From Natronobacterium haloterrestre (GTDB lineage: Archaea > Halobacteriota > Halobacteria > Halobacteriales > Natrialbaceae): 64,000 nt of DNA. The stretch spans positions 776,661 to 840,660 of the forward strand of contig NZ_FOKW01000001.1 in assembly GCF_900112205.1 (NCBI RefSeq), given 5' to 3'. Positions 8,230-18,902 of this stretch are shown here, in pieces (positions within the stretch are counted from its first letter, which is position 1; each line of letters opens with the position of its first letter). A model generated the notes under the pieces. It was not told the DNA's origin, did not search any database, and worked only from the letters and a program-made list of their open reading frames with translations. A program made the position numbers and the translations under genes.

Positions 8230-9399
8230 ATGCGACCCGGCAATCTCGACACTTCCGACCGACCGTTCGTGCTCATCTGGGAACTCAGCCAGGCCTGTGA
8301 GCTGGCCTGTGACCACTGCCGGGCCGACGCCCAGTCCCAGCGCCACCCCGACGAACTCACGACCGAGGAGGGCAAGCGGCTGCTCGAGGACGCGGCCGAG
8401 TTCGGCGAGGGGCAGTTGGTCGTCCTCTCGGGCGGCGACCCGCTCGTCCGGGACGACGTCGAGGAACTCGTCGCCTACGGCGACGACCTCGGGCTCCGGA
8501 TGACGATTACCCCGAGCGGGACCCACTCGCTGACCGCCGAGCGCATCGAGGCGCTGGCCGACGCCGGCCTCAGGCGGATGGCGGTCAGCCTCGACGGCGC
8601 GACCCCCGAGAGCCACGACGACTTCCGCGGCGAGGACGGCAGTTTCGAGGAAACGATCCGGGCGGTCGAACAGGCCCGCGAGGCGGGACTTCCCGTCCAG
8701 GTGAACACGACCGTCTGTCGCCAGACCGTCGGCGACCTTCCCGAGATCCGCGACCTGCTCACGGAGATCGGCGCGGTGCTGTGGAGCGTCTTCTTCCTGG
8801 TCCCCGTCGGCCGCGGACGGATCCTCGAGCCGATCGATCCCGACGAGGCCGACGCGGTGATGGCCTGGCTCGACGAGGTCAACCGCGAGGAGCCGTTCGG
8901 AATCAAGACGACCGAAGCGCCCCACTACCGCCGCGTGGCGCTCCAGCGGGAACGGGAGCGAGGGCGCGATGCGGAGAGTGACCGGGAACCCGGCCGCTCG
9001 AGTCGCGAGAGCAACGCCGACGACGGCATCCAGCGCCGCACCGGGATCATCGCCGGCGACGGCTTCGCGTTCGTGAGCCACACCGGCGAGGTCTACCCGT
9101 CCGGCTTCCTCCCGGAGTCGGCCGGCAACGTGCGCGAACGCCCGGTACACGACATTTACCGGAACGCGCCGCTGTTCGAGTCGCTCCGGGACCGCGACCG
9201 ACTCGAGGGGAAGTGCGGCGCCTGCGAGTTCCGCCACGTCTGCGGCGGGAGCCGTTCGCGTGCGTACGCCCACACCGGGAACCCGCTCGGGAGCGATCCG
9301 CTCTGCCCGCACGTCCCGGAGGGGTACGACGGCCCGCTGCCGTGGGACGACGAGGATGCCGCGCCCGACCCCGACGTGATGCCGTCGGTCGGGGACTGA
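8230..9399 (+). CDS. Radical SAM/SPASM peptide-modifying enzyme
   Basis: A 389-residue radical SAM protein. The [4Fe-4S]-SAM motif is C23-x3-C27-x2-C30 (QACELACDHC), followed by LSGGDPL (the GGE-type SAM-amine contact) and AVSLDGATPESHDDFRG. The C-terminal cluster region has C329, C332, C338 and C359 (KCGACEFRHVCGG, DPLCPHVPEG), a shortened SPASM/twitch-type auxiliary-cluster domain. It resembles the TIGR04053-type enzymes that accompany candidate RiPPs. A low-complexity Arg/Glu-rich insert lies at about residues 238-262. It follows the CGCGG protein, its probable substrate; heme-biosynthesis relatives (NirJ/AhbD) are the main alternative. Confidence 0.88.
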   Translation: MRPGNLDTSDRPFVLIWELSQACELACDHCRADAQSQRHPDELTTEEGKRLLEDAAEFGEGQLVVLSGGDPLVRDDVEELVAYGDDLGLRMTITPSGTHSLTAERIEALADAGLRRMAVSLDGATPESHDDFRGEDGSFEETIRAVEQAREAGLPVQVNTTVCRQTVGDLPEIRDLLTEIGAVLWSVFFLVPVGRGRILEPIDPDEADAVMAWLDEVNREEPFGIKTTEAPHYRRVALQRERERGRDAESDREPGRSSRESNADDGIQRRTGIIAGDGFAFVSHTGEVYPSGFLPESAGNVRERPVHDIYRNAPLFESLRDRDRLEGKCGACEFRHVCGGSRSRAYAHTGNPLGSDPLCPHVPEGYDGPLPWDDEDAAPDPDVMPSVGD

Positions 9400-10050
9400 T
9401 ACGGATCCCTGTCCCGATGTACCGACGCAACCGCCGCCCTGATCGCGGTTGCGCCGGAACTGACGGACAGTAAACCGTATGAGCCGTTTCCGCCGACCGT
9501 TCGATCTTCTTCTACTCGCTACTCACTACCCACTATTCGCTATTCACTACTCACTACTCACTACTCACTACTCGCTCGAGCGAACGGCGGTTCCTGCTCG
9601 AGCTACCGAGAACGTGTGGCTCCGCGGAGCGAACGGCCGTAAGACGGATTCGCAGAGAGAGGGTCGGCGATCGGGTCGACTGACTGACCGAACGACCACC
9701 GCAGGTGGGCGAGACGAGACCCACGACCCGATCACCGGTGACGATGGCTCGGTGAGACCGGTGTCGACCGATTCGGTCCGACGTTTGATCGGACACTTGC
9801 ACGCAGGAGCCGGGACTGCTACCGTGTACTGAGACGCTCACTGTTGCCGGTTGGTTGCGTGGACCGGCCCCGCGTGCATCCGGTCCTTTCGACCGGAGCC
9901 GTTTCGACGTTCGGGCGAAGACGTTCGGCTCGAGCGGACGGGAGGTGGTAGATACGGATAGCTGCCGTTCTCGGCGACCGGTCGACGCCGTCTGGCGGTC
10001 GCGATGCGGCTCGCCAGCCGAACGCCTGAAAACGAGCGAAAACGCGTCCG
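9400..10050. other. 650-bp intergenic region
   Basis: The region lies between the radical SAM gene and the convergent biotin carboxylase gene. The only structure I can support is a heptamer tandem array at 9512-9574. Possible frames here translate low-complexity repeat or have poor codon bias, so no gene is called. No tRNA or stable hairpin is evident. Confidence 0.5.
9512..9574. repeat. Tandem heptamer array, 9 x CTACTCA-type
   Basis: Nine contiguous 7-bp units read CTACTCG, CTACTCA, CTACCCA, CTATTCG, CTATTCA, then three CTACTCA and a final CTACTCG. Its 7-bp period and mixture of perfect and diverged copies suggest slippage. It starts about 110 bp after the radical SAM stop. Confidence 0.9.
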
Positions 10051-11889
10051 TTACTCGAGGACGACCAGCGTGTCGCCCATGTCGACGCTCTGGTCCTCTT
10101 CGACCGGGATCTCGGTGACGGTGCCGCCCTGGGAGGCGACGATGTCGTTTTCCATCTTCATGGCCTCGAGGACGACCAGCACGTCGCCCGCGGCGACCTC
10201 GTCGCCTTCCTCGACCTCGATGTCGAGGATCGTCCCCTGCATTTCGGCGTCGACGGTCTCGCCCTCGCCGGCGAGGTCCGCGCCGCCGCCGCTGCTATCG
10301 CCGCCGGCCGGCTGGGGCGGGCTCGCTCCTCCACCGCCGCTTGTCTCGACCTCTCCGGCCGGGATCGCCGGCGCGCCGTGTTCCTCGAGTTCGACCTCGA
10401 AGCGCTTGCCGTTGACCTCGACGGTGAACTCGCGTTCGACGGTGTCCTCGTCGCCGCCGCTCCCGTCGCCGGTGTCGCCGCCCCACTGCTTTTGGGCCTC
10501 CTCGATCCGGCTCTGGTCCATCTCCTCGTCGAGGTACTTCGTCGTGTGCGTGCTCGCGACGAACTCCTCGTCGGTGAGCATCAGCCGGTGGAACGGGATG
10601 ATCGTCGGGATGCCCTCGATGTCGTACTCCCGCAACGCGCGAAGCGAGCGCTCGATACACTCGTCGCGGTCCTCGCCCCAGACTACGAGTTTGGCGATCA
10701 TCGAGTCGTAGTCGGTGACGAGGTCGTCGCCCTGGCGCAGGGCGTCGTCCAGGCGGACGCCGATCCCGCCCGGCGGGTCGTACGTTTCGAGCGTGCCGCC
10801 GGTCGCGGGCGCGAAGTCGTTGGCCGCGTTCTCGGCGTTGATCCGGAACTCGATCGCGTGGCCGTCGAACTCGACGTCGTCCTGGTCGAAGTCGATCTCC
10901 TCGCCCGCCGCGATCCGAATCTGGCGTTTGACGATGTCGTACCCCGTGATCTCCTCGGTGACGGTGTGTTCGACCTGGATCCGGGTGTTGACCTCGAGGA
11001 AGTAGAAGTTCGCGTCCGGGCCGAGCGGGCCGTCCCGACCGGGTTCCTCCTCGACGAGGAACTCGACGGTGCCGGCGTTGGTGTAGTCGGCCGCGGCGAC
11101 GCCACGGCGGGCGGCCTCGCCGATCTTCTCGCGGAGTTCGTCCGTCAGCGCCGCGGACGGGCCCTCCTCGATGACCTTCTGGTGGCGACGCTGGAGCGAG
11201 CAGTCGCGTTCGCCGAGGTGGCGGACGTTCCCGTGTTCGTCCGCGACGATCTGGACCTCGATGTGACGGGGCTGCTCGAGGTAGCGCTCGAGGTAGACCG
11301 AGTCGTTGTCGAAGTACGCCTCGCCTTCGCGTTTGGCGCTCTCGAGTTGATCCTCGACCTCCTCCTCGGAACGGACGACCTTCATCCCGCGGCCGCCACC
11401 GCCGCCTTCGGCCTTGATCGCGATGGGATAGCCGTACTCCTCCCCGAAGGCCTTGACCTCCTCGGGGTCGGTGACCGGGTCCGTGGTCCCGGGGACGATC
11501 GGCACGTCGGCCTCGGACATGATCGAGCGGGCCTTGGTCTTCTCGCCGAGCGCCTCCATGGCGTTGCTGGACGGGCCGATCCACGTGATCCCCTCGGCGT
11601 CCTCGACCTTGCTCGCGAACTCGGCGTTCTCCGCGAGGAAGCCGTAGCCCGGGTGGATCGCGTCGGCGTCGGCCTTGCGCGCGGCCTCGATGACCGCCTC
11701 GTGATCCAGATAGGAGTCGGCCGCTCGAGCGGGGCCGACGTTGTACGCCTCGTCGGCGTAGCGTACGTGGCCGGCGTTCTTGTCGGCGTCGGAGTAGATG
11801 GCGACGGTTCCGATGTTTAGTTCTTTACACGCGCGCATCACTCGGACGGCGATTTCACCACGGTTTGCCACCAAGACCTTCCTGAACAT
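10051..11889 (-). CDS. pccA: Acyl-CoA carboxylase biotin carboxylase-BCCP subunit
   Basis: A 612-residue fusion of biotin carboxylase (about residues 1-450) and a C-terminal biotinyl domain (about 540-612). The N-terminus [20 protein letters not shown] is diagnostic; the ATP-grasp Gly-rich loop is [11 protein letters not shown], and [20 protein letters not shown] carries catalytic residues. The biotinylation site is EAMKMEND with Lys578. The linker is Gly/Ser/acidic-rich. It loads CO2 on biotin for a separate carboxyltransferase, forming methylmalonyl-CoA or malonyl-CoA. Carboxyltransferase partners lie at 13753-15297 and 52622-54403. Upstream, CGAAAAAGTAAG (about 11921-11932, minus strand) may be the promoter. 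Confidence 0.93.
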   Translation of the reverse strand: MFRKVLVANRGEIAVRVMRACKELNIGTVAIYSDADKNAGHVRYADEAYNVGPARAADSYLDHEAVIEAARKADADAIHPGYGFLAENAEFASKVEDAEGITWIGPSSNAMEALGEKTKARSIMSEADVPIVPGTTDPVTDPEEVKAFGEEYGYPIAIKAEGGGGGRGMKVVRSEEEVEDQLESAKREGEAYFDNDSVYLERYLEQPRHIEVQIVADEHGNVRHLGERDCSLQRRHQKVIEEGPSAALTDELREKIGEAARRGVAAADYTNAGTVEFLVEEEPGRDGPLGPDANFYFLEVNTRIQVEHTVTEEITGYDIVKRQIRIAAGEEIDFDQDDVEFDGHAIEFRINAENAANDFAPATGGTLETYDPPGGIGVRLDDALRQGDDLVTDYDSMIAKLVVWGEDRDECIERSLRALREYDIEGIPTIIPFHRLMLTDEEFVASTHTTKYLDEEMDQSRIEEAQKQWGGDTGDGSGGDEDTVEREFTVEVNGKRFEVELEEHGAPAIPAGEVETSGGGGASPPQPAGGDSSGGGADLAGEGETVDAEMQGTILDIEVEEGDEVAAGDVLVVLEAMKMENDIVASQGGTVTEIPVEEDQSVDMGDTLVVLE

Positions 11890-12278
11890 TCCTGTGGGAA
11901 CCGTCGTCGGGCCACTACCTTACTTTTTCGCAACCGGTCGGCCGTCGACGTCCGCTCGCGGATTCGACGGCGGTGATCGGTACCGATCACTCGCCAAGGC
12001 GTCCGGAAATTCCGAAACGCAGTCGGTATCCTGATTATTGGAAACCCCTCGTCCTCGAGGTGCGACGGCGGCCATAGACCGAGTAGCGGCAACGAAAGCG
12101 GTACTCTCGTTTGCACGTCGACACTCGGCCTACTGCGGACAGTGGGGTGCCACCTCGAGTCGGCCGGGGCGACCGAACGCCGGGCCGAAACGGAAAGTAT
12201 ATCCGAGCGACGGATCGATACTCGAGTAAGCGAGACCGACGGTGGTCTTCGCCGCGGTTCGATTCCGCGGGTCGGCGT
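11890..12278. other. Intergenic region upstream of 5S rRNA
   Basis: It holds the promoter side of the minus-strand biotin carboxylase gene and the upstream region of the 5S gene. AAAGTATAT (about 12194-12202) is a plausible TATA box for the 5S transcript. A T-arm-like hairpin, CGCGG-TTCGATT-CCGCG, lies at about 12253-12269. No protein gene is supported. Confidence 0.5.
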
Positions 12279-12400
12279 TGAGGCGGCCACAGCGGCGGGG
12301 AAACACCCGTACCCATCCCGAACACGGAAGTTAAGCCCGCCCGCGTCCCGGCAACTACTGGAGTGGGAGACCCTCTGGGAACGTCGGTTCGCCGCCTCGC
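12279..12400 (+). rRNA. rrf: 5S ribosomal RNA, solitary
   Basis: About 122 nt matching the archaeal 5S layout. The 5' strand AGGCGGCCACAGCGG pairs with the 3' GTTCGCCGCCT. The conserved loop CCCGTACCCATCCCGAACAC is followed by GGAAGTTAAGCCCGCC, then ACTACTGGAGTGGGAGACC and CTCTGGGAA. These are the hallmark 5S words in the right order. No 16S, 23S or tRNA gene lies nearby, so it is outside an rRNA operon. The ends are set by terminal-helix pairing and could be off by a few bases. Confidence 0.9.
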
Positions 12401-12589
12401 TATTCATACTTCGTTCCTCAGTTCCCGAGTGCAGCCGACGGCCTCTCCCACATGCGACTGTGACCGACAGCACTCGGCGTTGCGGTGGGACCGACGGCCA
12501 GCGAGCATATTCGGGACAACGGTAATACGGTGCCGACGCGATCGTTCGGATATTCGAACTGTCGGTAGGACACCGACGATGGAACCACC

Positions 12590-13369
12590 ATGACCGACCA
12601 GTCGACGGCCGAAGAACCCGCGTACCGGCTGCTCGCCGACCTCGGCAAGCGCACGCTCCGGCCGGGCGGCGAAGAACTGACCCGTGAGTTGCTCGAGGCG
12701 CTGTCGGTCCAGTCCGCCGACGTCGTCGAGTTCGCACCCGGCCGTGGGCAGACTGCGCGGTTGACGCTGGCCGCCGGGCCGGCGTCTTACACGGGCGTCG
12801 AACTTGACCGCGAGGCCGCGGCGACGCTCCGGACCGAACTCGAGGGACCCGACGATGTCGAACCCGAGTTCGTCGTCGGGAACGCAGCGGATACCGACCT
12901 GCCCGCGGGAACTGCGGACGTCGTATACGGGGAGGCGATGCTGACGATGCACCCGGACGACGGGAAGAACGCGATCGTCGGCGAAGCGAGCCGGCTGCTC
13001 CGGGACGGCGGCCGGTACGGGATCCACGAACTCGGCCTCGCCGACGACGTCGACGAGGCGACGGTCGAGGCGATCCGGCGGGAGGCGGCGGATGCGGCGA
13101 ACGTGCTCCCGCGTCCCCTCACCGAGTCCGAGTGGGTGGATCGGCTCGAGTCGGCCGGGTTGTCAGTGACCTGGCGATCGACCAATCCGATGCGCCTCCT
13201 CGAGCCCGGACGGGTGCTCGCCGACGAGGGGCTGGCCGGGACGGCGAAGATCGGCTACAACCTGCTCAGACAGCCGACGGCGAGACGGCGAGTGCGATCG
13301 CTGCGTGGAGTGTTCGAGCGATACGACGAAGAAGTACGTGCGATCGCGCTGGTCGCCGAAAACCGCTGA
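12590..13369 (+). CDS. Class I SAM-dependent methyltransferase
   Basis: A 259-residue protein with a Rossmann methyltransferase core. Motif I is VVEFAPGRGQTARL, a variant of the E/DxGxGxG loop; the acidic ribose-binding residue follows in YTGVELDREAA. Then come VVGNAADTDLP and a post-core ADVVYGEAMLTMHPDD, resembling motif IV. The C-terminal half (LTESEWVDRLESAGL...) is like ubiquinone- and arsenite-type methyltransferases. The substrate is unknown. The gene starts 190 bp after the 5S RNA and converges with the carboxylase epsilon-like gene. Confidence 0.83.
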   Translation: MTDQSTAEEPAYRLLADLGKRTLRPGGEELTRELLEALSVQSADVVEFAPGRGQTARLTLAAGPASYTGVELDREAAATLRTELEGPDDVEPEFVVGNAADTDLPAGTADVVYGEAMLTMHPDDGKNAIVGEASRLLRDGGRYGIHELGLADDVDEATVEAIRREAADAANVLPRPLTESEWVDRLESAGLSVTWRSTNPMRLLEPGRVLADEGLAGTAKIGYNLLRQPTARRRVRSLRGVFERYDEEVRAIALVAENR

Positions 13370-13388
13370 CCGGTCCTGTGGGTCGCCG

Positions 13389-15297
<1,909 letters not shown>

Positions 15298-15423
15298 CGT
15301 CACGTTGGAACCACCCCAGTCGGTTTCATACGCCGTTGTGTGACGACCAATATGAAAAGGATTCCGTAATACCATCACGATTAATAACTGTTGCGCTGAC
15401 AGATGTTACTCGGCTACGAAAAG

Positions 15424-15431
15424 TTATATAT
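15424..15431 (+). promoter_or_regulatory. TATA box of the NSS transporter gene
   Basis: TTATATAT lies 26-33 bp before the ATG at 15457, within a strongly A/T-rich stretch that also has a CGAAAAG motif upstream resembling a BRE. The spacing predicts a leaderless or nearly leaderless mRNA. Confidence 0.6.
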
Positions 15432-15456
15432 GGGACTTCTTTTAAACAAGTGATCC

Positions 15457-16824
15457 ATGGCACAACGTGAGACATGGTCCACAAGGACAGGGTTCATCCT
15501 CGCTGCCGTCGGCAGCGCAGTGGGGTTGGGGAACATCTGGCGCTTCCCGTTCGCCGTCGGTGACGGTGGCGGGGCGGCCTTCCTGATCGTCTATCTCGCT
15601 TTCATCGCGCTGATCGGGTTCCCGGCGATCCTGGCCGAGTTCGTCGTCGGTCGGAAAACGGGACGGAACCCGGTCGGGGCGTTGATGGAGTACGGTGGCG
15701 AAGCCTGGAAGTACGTCGGCGGGGTCTTCGTCTTCATCGGCATCGTCCTCCTCTCGTACTACAGCGTCATCGCCGGCTGGTTCATCCGATACTTCCTGGC
15801 GGGCTTCCAGGGAAGCTACGCCGACCACCTCGCCAGCTACAACGGCGAGGCCATCGAGATGTTCTTCGACATGACGTTCGGCATGAGCTCGGTGGTGCTT
15901 CACACCGTGTTCATGGCGGCGACGATCGGCATCGTCGCGCTCGGCATCCGGCAGGGTATCGAGCTGGCGGTCAAGCTCATGGTGCCGGCACTGATCGTGC
16001 TGCTGGTCGGGCTCGCCGTCTGGGCGTTTACCCTCGACGGTGCGGGCGCCGGCTACGCGTACTACCTCTCGCCGGACGCGGGGACGATCGCCGAAAACTG
16101 GGCGACGCTCCTGCCGGCCGCCGCCGGCCAGGCCTTCTTCACGCTGTCGCTGGGGATGGGCGTGATGATCACCTACGCCTCCTACCTCGGCGAAGACCGT
16201 AACCTGACCAAAGACGCCGCGACCATCATCGGCTTCGACACCGGGATCGCGTTCCTCGCCGGTCTGGTGGTCTTCCCCGTCTTCTTCTCGGGCGGCATCG
16301 AACCCGGCGAAGGCGGTCCGATCACCATCTTCGTCTCGATGACCGAAGCGTTCGCGAACATCCCCGGCGGCCGCGTGCTCGGTCTCGTCTTCTTCGGGAC
16401 CGTCGTCATCGGCGCACTCTCGAGCGCCATCTCGCTGCTCGAGGTCGTTACCGCGTATCTGATCGACGAGAAGGGGGTCGACCGATGGAAAGCCGCTGGC
16501 GGCATCGGGCTCCTGATCTACGTGATCGGGCTCCCCACCACGTACGACATCATCTTCATCGAACTGTACGACGGCTTCATCGACGCCGTCCTGCTGGTCT
16601 TCGGCGCGCTCATGGTGATGATCCTCGTCGGCTGGGTCGCACCGAAGGTCGCGGTCGCGGAACTCGAGAAAGGGATCGGCGACCTCGACGGACTCGCCCA
16701 GGCCTGGATCTGGGCGATCCGCGTGCCGATCATCATCGTGCTGGTCATCTCGCTGTACCTCGGCATCGTGGATTACATGGATATCCTCGCGTCGTTCTCC
16801 GAGTGGATGAACGCGAACCTGTAG
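15457..16824 (+). CDS. Sodium-dependent transporter, NSS/SNF family
   Basis: A 455-residue protein with about 11-12 transmembrane helices. The NSS signature is in the first helix: AAVGSAVGLGNIWRFPF, whose unwound Gly region binds Na+ and substrate. Further family features include the GMSSVVLHT and TLSLGMGVMITYASYLGED segments (helix 6 unwound site). It probably imports an amino acid or similar small solute by Na+ symport at the cytoplasmic membrane; the substrate is unknown. The gene is monocistronic, with a clear TATA box 26 bp upstream. Confidence 0.9.
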   Translation: MAQRETWSTRTGFILAAVGSAVGLGNIWRFPFAVGDGGGAAFLIVYLAFIALIGFPAILAEFVVGRKTGRNPVGALMEYGGEAWKYVGGVFVFIGIVLLSYYSVIAGWFIRYFLAGFQGSYADHLASYNGEAIEMFFDMTFGMSSVVLHTVFMAATIGIVALGIRQGIELAVKLMVPALIVLLVGLAVWAFTLDGAGAGYAYYLSPDAGTIAENWATLLPAAAGQAFFTLSLGMGVMITYASYLGEDRNLTKDAATIIGFDTGIAFLAGLVVFPVFFSGGIEPGEGGPITIFVSMTEAFANIPGGRVLGLVFFGTVVIGALSSAISLLEVVTAYLIDEKGVDRWKAAGGIGLLIYVIGLPTTYDIIFIELYDGFIDAVLLVFGALMVMILVGWVAPKVAVAELEKGIGDLDGLAQAWIWAIRVPIIIVLVISLYLGIVDYMDILASFSEWMNANL

Positions 16825-16936
16825 TTCGGTAGCCAATCGGTTCGCGGTCGATTTTTCGTGCGGTCGTCGCCCCGAGCGTCGCCTTCCGCACGCTCGAGTC
16901 CGTCGTCGCGGCGACTCGCGGTTTCCGGGGCCGCAG

Positions 16937-17239
16937 CTACTCGAGCCCCCACTCCTCGTCGTCGACGCGTAGCGACGTCAGTTCGTCCCGATCGCCGAGT
17001 AGCCGGAAGGAGAACCCGCCGTCGAGGCGAGTTACCTGCAGGTCGAGCGTCGTGACGTCGGCGGTGATTTCCGTGCTCTCGGCGGGATACTCCTCGCGGG
17101 AGTCGGGCTGTTCGACGTCGTGCTCGTCGTAGCCGACGTGGGTCGACTCGACGATCAGATCGTCGTCCCCGTACACGTCCGCGTCGATCCCGCCGGCCTC
17201 GATCTCGCGCACCTCGAGTCGGTACGTTTCCAGAGACAC
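16937..17239 (-). CDS. Hypothetical acidic protein
   Basis: A 100-residue acidic protein starting with GTG at 17239 (MSLETYRLEVREIEAGG). It has a regular alternating beta-like pattern (YRLEV, TTLDLQVTRLDGGFSFRLL, TSLRVDDEEWGLE) and no Cys, His or membrane segment. It may be a small beta-sandwich. The GTG start is chosen because upstream in-frame sequence is Arg/Pro-rich and resembles the reverse of another coding frame. No recognised family function; it lies convergent with the transporter and next to the molybdopterin-fold gene. Confidence 0.6.
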   Translation of the reverse strand: MSLETYRLEVREIEAGGIDADVYGDDDLIVESTHVGYDEHDVEQPDSREEYPAESTEITADVTTLDLQVTRLDGGFSFRLLGDRDELTSLRVDDEEWGLE

Positions 17240-17307
17240 GTGCGAGGGGACACGGGGTGACGGAATGGCGGTTCGGCTTACATGCGCCGGCGGCGTCGGA
17301 CTGGCGG

Positions 17308-17808
17308 CTACTCGGCGTCGTCTCCGTCTTCGGACTCCACCTCGAGCAACCGCTCGTAGGACTCGGGATCCTCGCCGGGCTCGAGTCGCGTCGCCTCGAT
17401 CCGGACGACGTCCTTGACGGTCCGCGGGCCGGTCAGCCCCGGCGCGACGAACCGCGAGTCGTAGTCCGCCACCGCTCCGAGCGCGTCGCCGTCCCGACCG
17501 AACGCGAGCAGTCCGTCCAGGGCGTCCTCGAGGGCGACGCAGGCCCGGTGGCCGTCCGCCGATTCCACGAGGAGGTGCGTCGTCTCGGCGGGAATCGAGG
17601 CCGCGGCGGCCGCCTCCGTCTCGAGGACGTCCATGATCGCGACCCCCTGCCAGCGCTCCGTGTAGCGGTCGCCCGTCGAGCAGACGATCTCTATCTCCCG
17701 TTCCTGGACGGGGAGGTCCGCGAGCGCTTCGGGGGCCACCGTAGCGGCTCCGTCCCCGAGTATGCGGATCGGTTCGGAGAGCGACGGGCGCAGGTCTGTG
17801 TCGGGCAT
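17308..17808 (-). CDS. Molybdopterin-dependent oxidoreductase-fold protein (SUOX-like domain)
   Basis: A 166-residue protein matching the short molybdopterin-binding domain of sulfite-oxidase-like proteins: LPVQEREIEIVCSTGDRY, then RWQGVAIMDVLE (the usual W.G..h..lL element), HLLVESADGHRACVALEDAL and a C-terminal LTGPRTVKDVVRIEA. The Cys in EIVCSTG is the position that coordinates molybdenum in the family. It is shorter than full sulfite oxidase and has no dimerisation domain or signal peptide, so it may be a cytoplasmic stand-alone domain. Substrate unknown. Confidence 0.72.
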   Translation of the reverse strand: MPDTDLRPSLSEPIRILGDGAATVAPEALADLPVQEREIEIVCSTGDRYTERWQGVAIMDVLETEAAAAASIPAETTHLLVESADGHRACVALEDALDGLLAFGRDGDALGAVADYDSRFVAPGLTGPRTVKDVVRIEATRLEPGEDPESYERLLEVESEDGDDAE

Positions 17809-17933
17809 CGGTAGTGACGGTAACCGGTCGTATGGTCGAACAGCGGTCGGGCGAGTCTTGCGTGCCAATGCCCGTAACCATTCCCCCCGGCTCTCGAGTG
17901 CTGGGAACCGGCGGCACTCAGACCGAACGCTTT

Positions 17934-18881
17934 TCAGACCGCGTCGTACGGTCCCAGCCGCGTCCCATCGAGCAGGTACGCTTCCCCGTCGGCGAGGCCC
18001 GCCGGAAGGAACGGGGAGAGAAACGACTGGTCCGGCAAGTTCACCCACGTCCCGCCGACCAGATCGTTGAACGCGGGGAGCACGATCACCTGCGGCGGAT
18101 CGGCGTCGGCATCGCTCGAGAGCCACGGGGCCGGTTCCCTCTCGCCTTCGCCGTCGCCGTACTTCTCGTGTTCGCGAAACGGCGTCGGATCGGCACGCCC
18201 GCGCAGCCACGTCCGCTCGACCCGGCTCCCGCCGACCTCGTCCTCGAGGCGCACACAGGGGTGTTCGTGGCCGAGACAGATCGCGTCGACGCCGCTGTCC
18301 AGGAGCTCCCGGGCGGGCCAGGTGTGGCCGTGACAGACGCCGAGTCCGCCGATCGCGACCCCCTCGCCCGGAACGACGGAGACCGGCGGGAGGTCGTCGT
18401 CGGGATCGTCGGGCCGGGAGAGGGATCGGCCCCCCTCCGGACCGTCGTCGACCAGCCACGTCTCGATCGCTCCGTCGTGGTTCCCCTTGACCACCGTCAC
18501 CTCGAGCGTCGACGGGAGCGACTCGAAAAGCACCTCGAGTTCGCCCCGCTCCGCGCCGCCGGGGTCGCCGATCGAGTGCATCAGGTCCCCGAGGACGACG
18601 AGGCGGTCCGGATCGGTTCGAGCGATCAGGGCCTGAAGCCGCTCGCGGCGCTCGGCGGCGCGGCTGGGGACGTCGACCCCGCGCTCGTACCGGAGGGCGG
18701 CCTCGTAGCCGGCGTGGTAGTCGGCGACCAGCAGGAGGCGTTCCCGTCGCGGCTCCGCGGCGTCACCGTCGCTATCGTCGACAGTGACGGTGGCAGTCGC
18801 CGCGGGCTCTCCTGGGACGGGTTCGACGCGAACGCCGGCGTCCGGGGCGCGTCCGGGGGGTTGGGGTCGGTCACGGACCAT
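17934..18881 (-). CDS. rpe: RPA-associated metallophosphoesterase (Rpe-like)
   Basis: A 315-residue calcineurin-like phosphoesterase. Metal-binding motifs appear in order: LLVADYHAGYE (DxH), VVLGDLMHSIG (GDxxH-like), VVKGNHDGAIE (GNHD/E) and CHGHTWP plus CLGHEHPCVRLED (GHxH). It is the last gene of the operon with RPA1 and RPAP1, 21 bp after the RPAP1 stop. In Haloferax the equivalent operon is rpa1-rpap1-rpe, involved in single-stranded DNA metabolism and repair; the biochemical target of the phosphoesterase is not established. Identification rests on motifs plus gene order. Confidence 0.85.
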   Translation of the reverse strand: MVRDRPQPPGRAPDAGVRVEPVPGEPAATATVTVDDSDGDAAEPRRERLLLVADYHAGYEAALRYERGVDVPSRAAERRERLQALIARTDPDRLVVLGDLMHSIGDPGGAERGELEVLFESLPSTLEVTVVKGNHDGAIETWLVDDGPEGGRSLSRPDDPDDDLPPVSVVPGEGVAIGGLGVCHGHTWPARELLDSGVDAICLGHEHPCVRLEDEVGGSRVERTWLRGRADPTPFREHEKYGDGEGEREPAPWLSSDADADPPQVIVLPAFNDLVGGTWVNLPDQSFLSPFLPAGLADGEAYLLDGTRLGPYDAV

Positions 18882-18902
18882 TCGGGTTCGAAACTCGAGC
18901 GG

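Noticed and set aside
9512..9574. CRISPR array
   Set aside because: Units are only 7 bp with no spacers, so this is a simple tandem repeat.
9479..9832. Open frame covering the CTACTCA heptamer array, 117 codons
   Set aside because: Its N-terminal part is the translation of the tandem repeat, the remainder has poor codon bias and no recognisable domain.
12181..12280. Complete tRNA gene upstream of 5S
   Set aside because: Only a T-arm-like hairpin is present; no matching 5' acceptor strand, D-arm or anticodon arm could be found.
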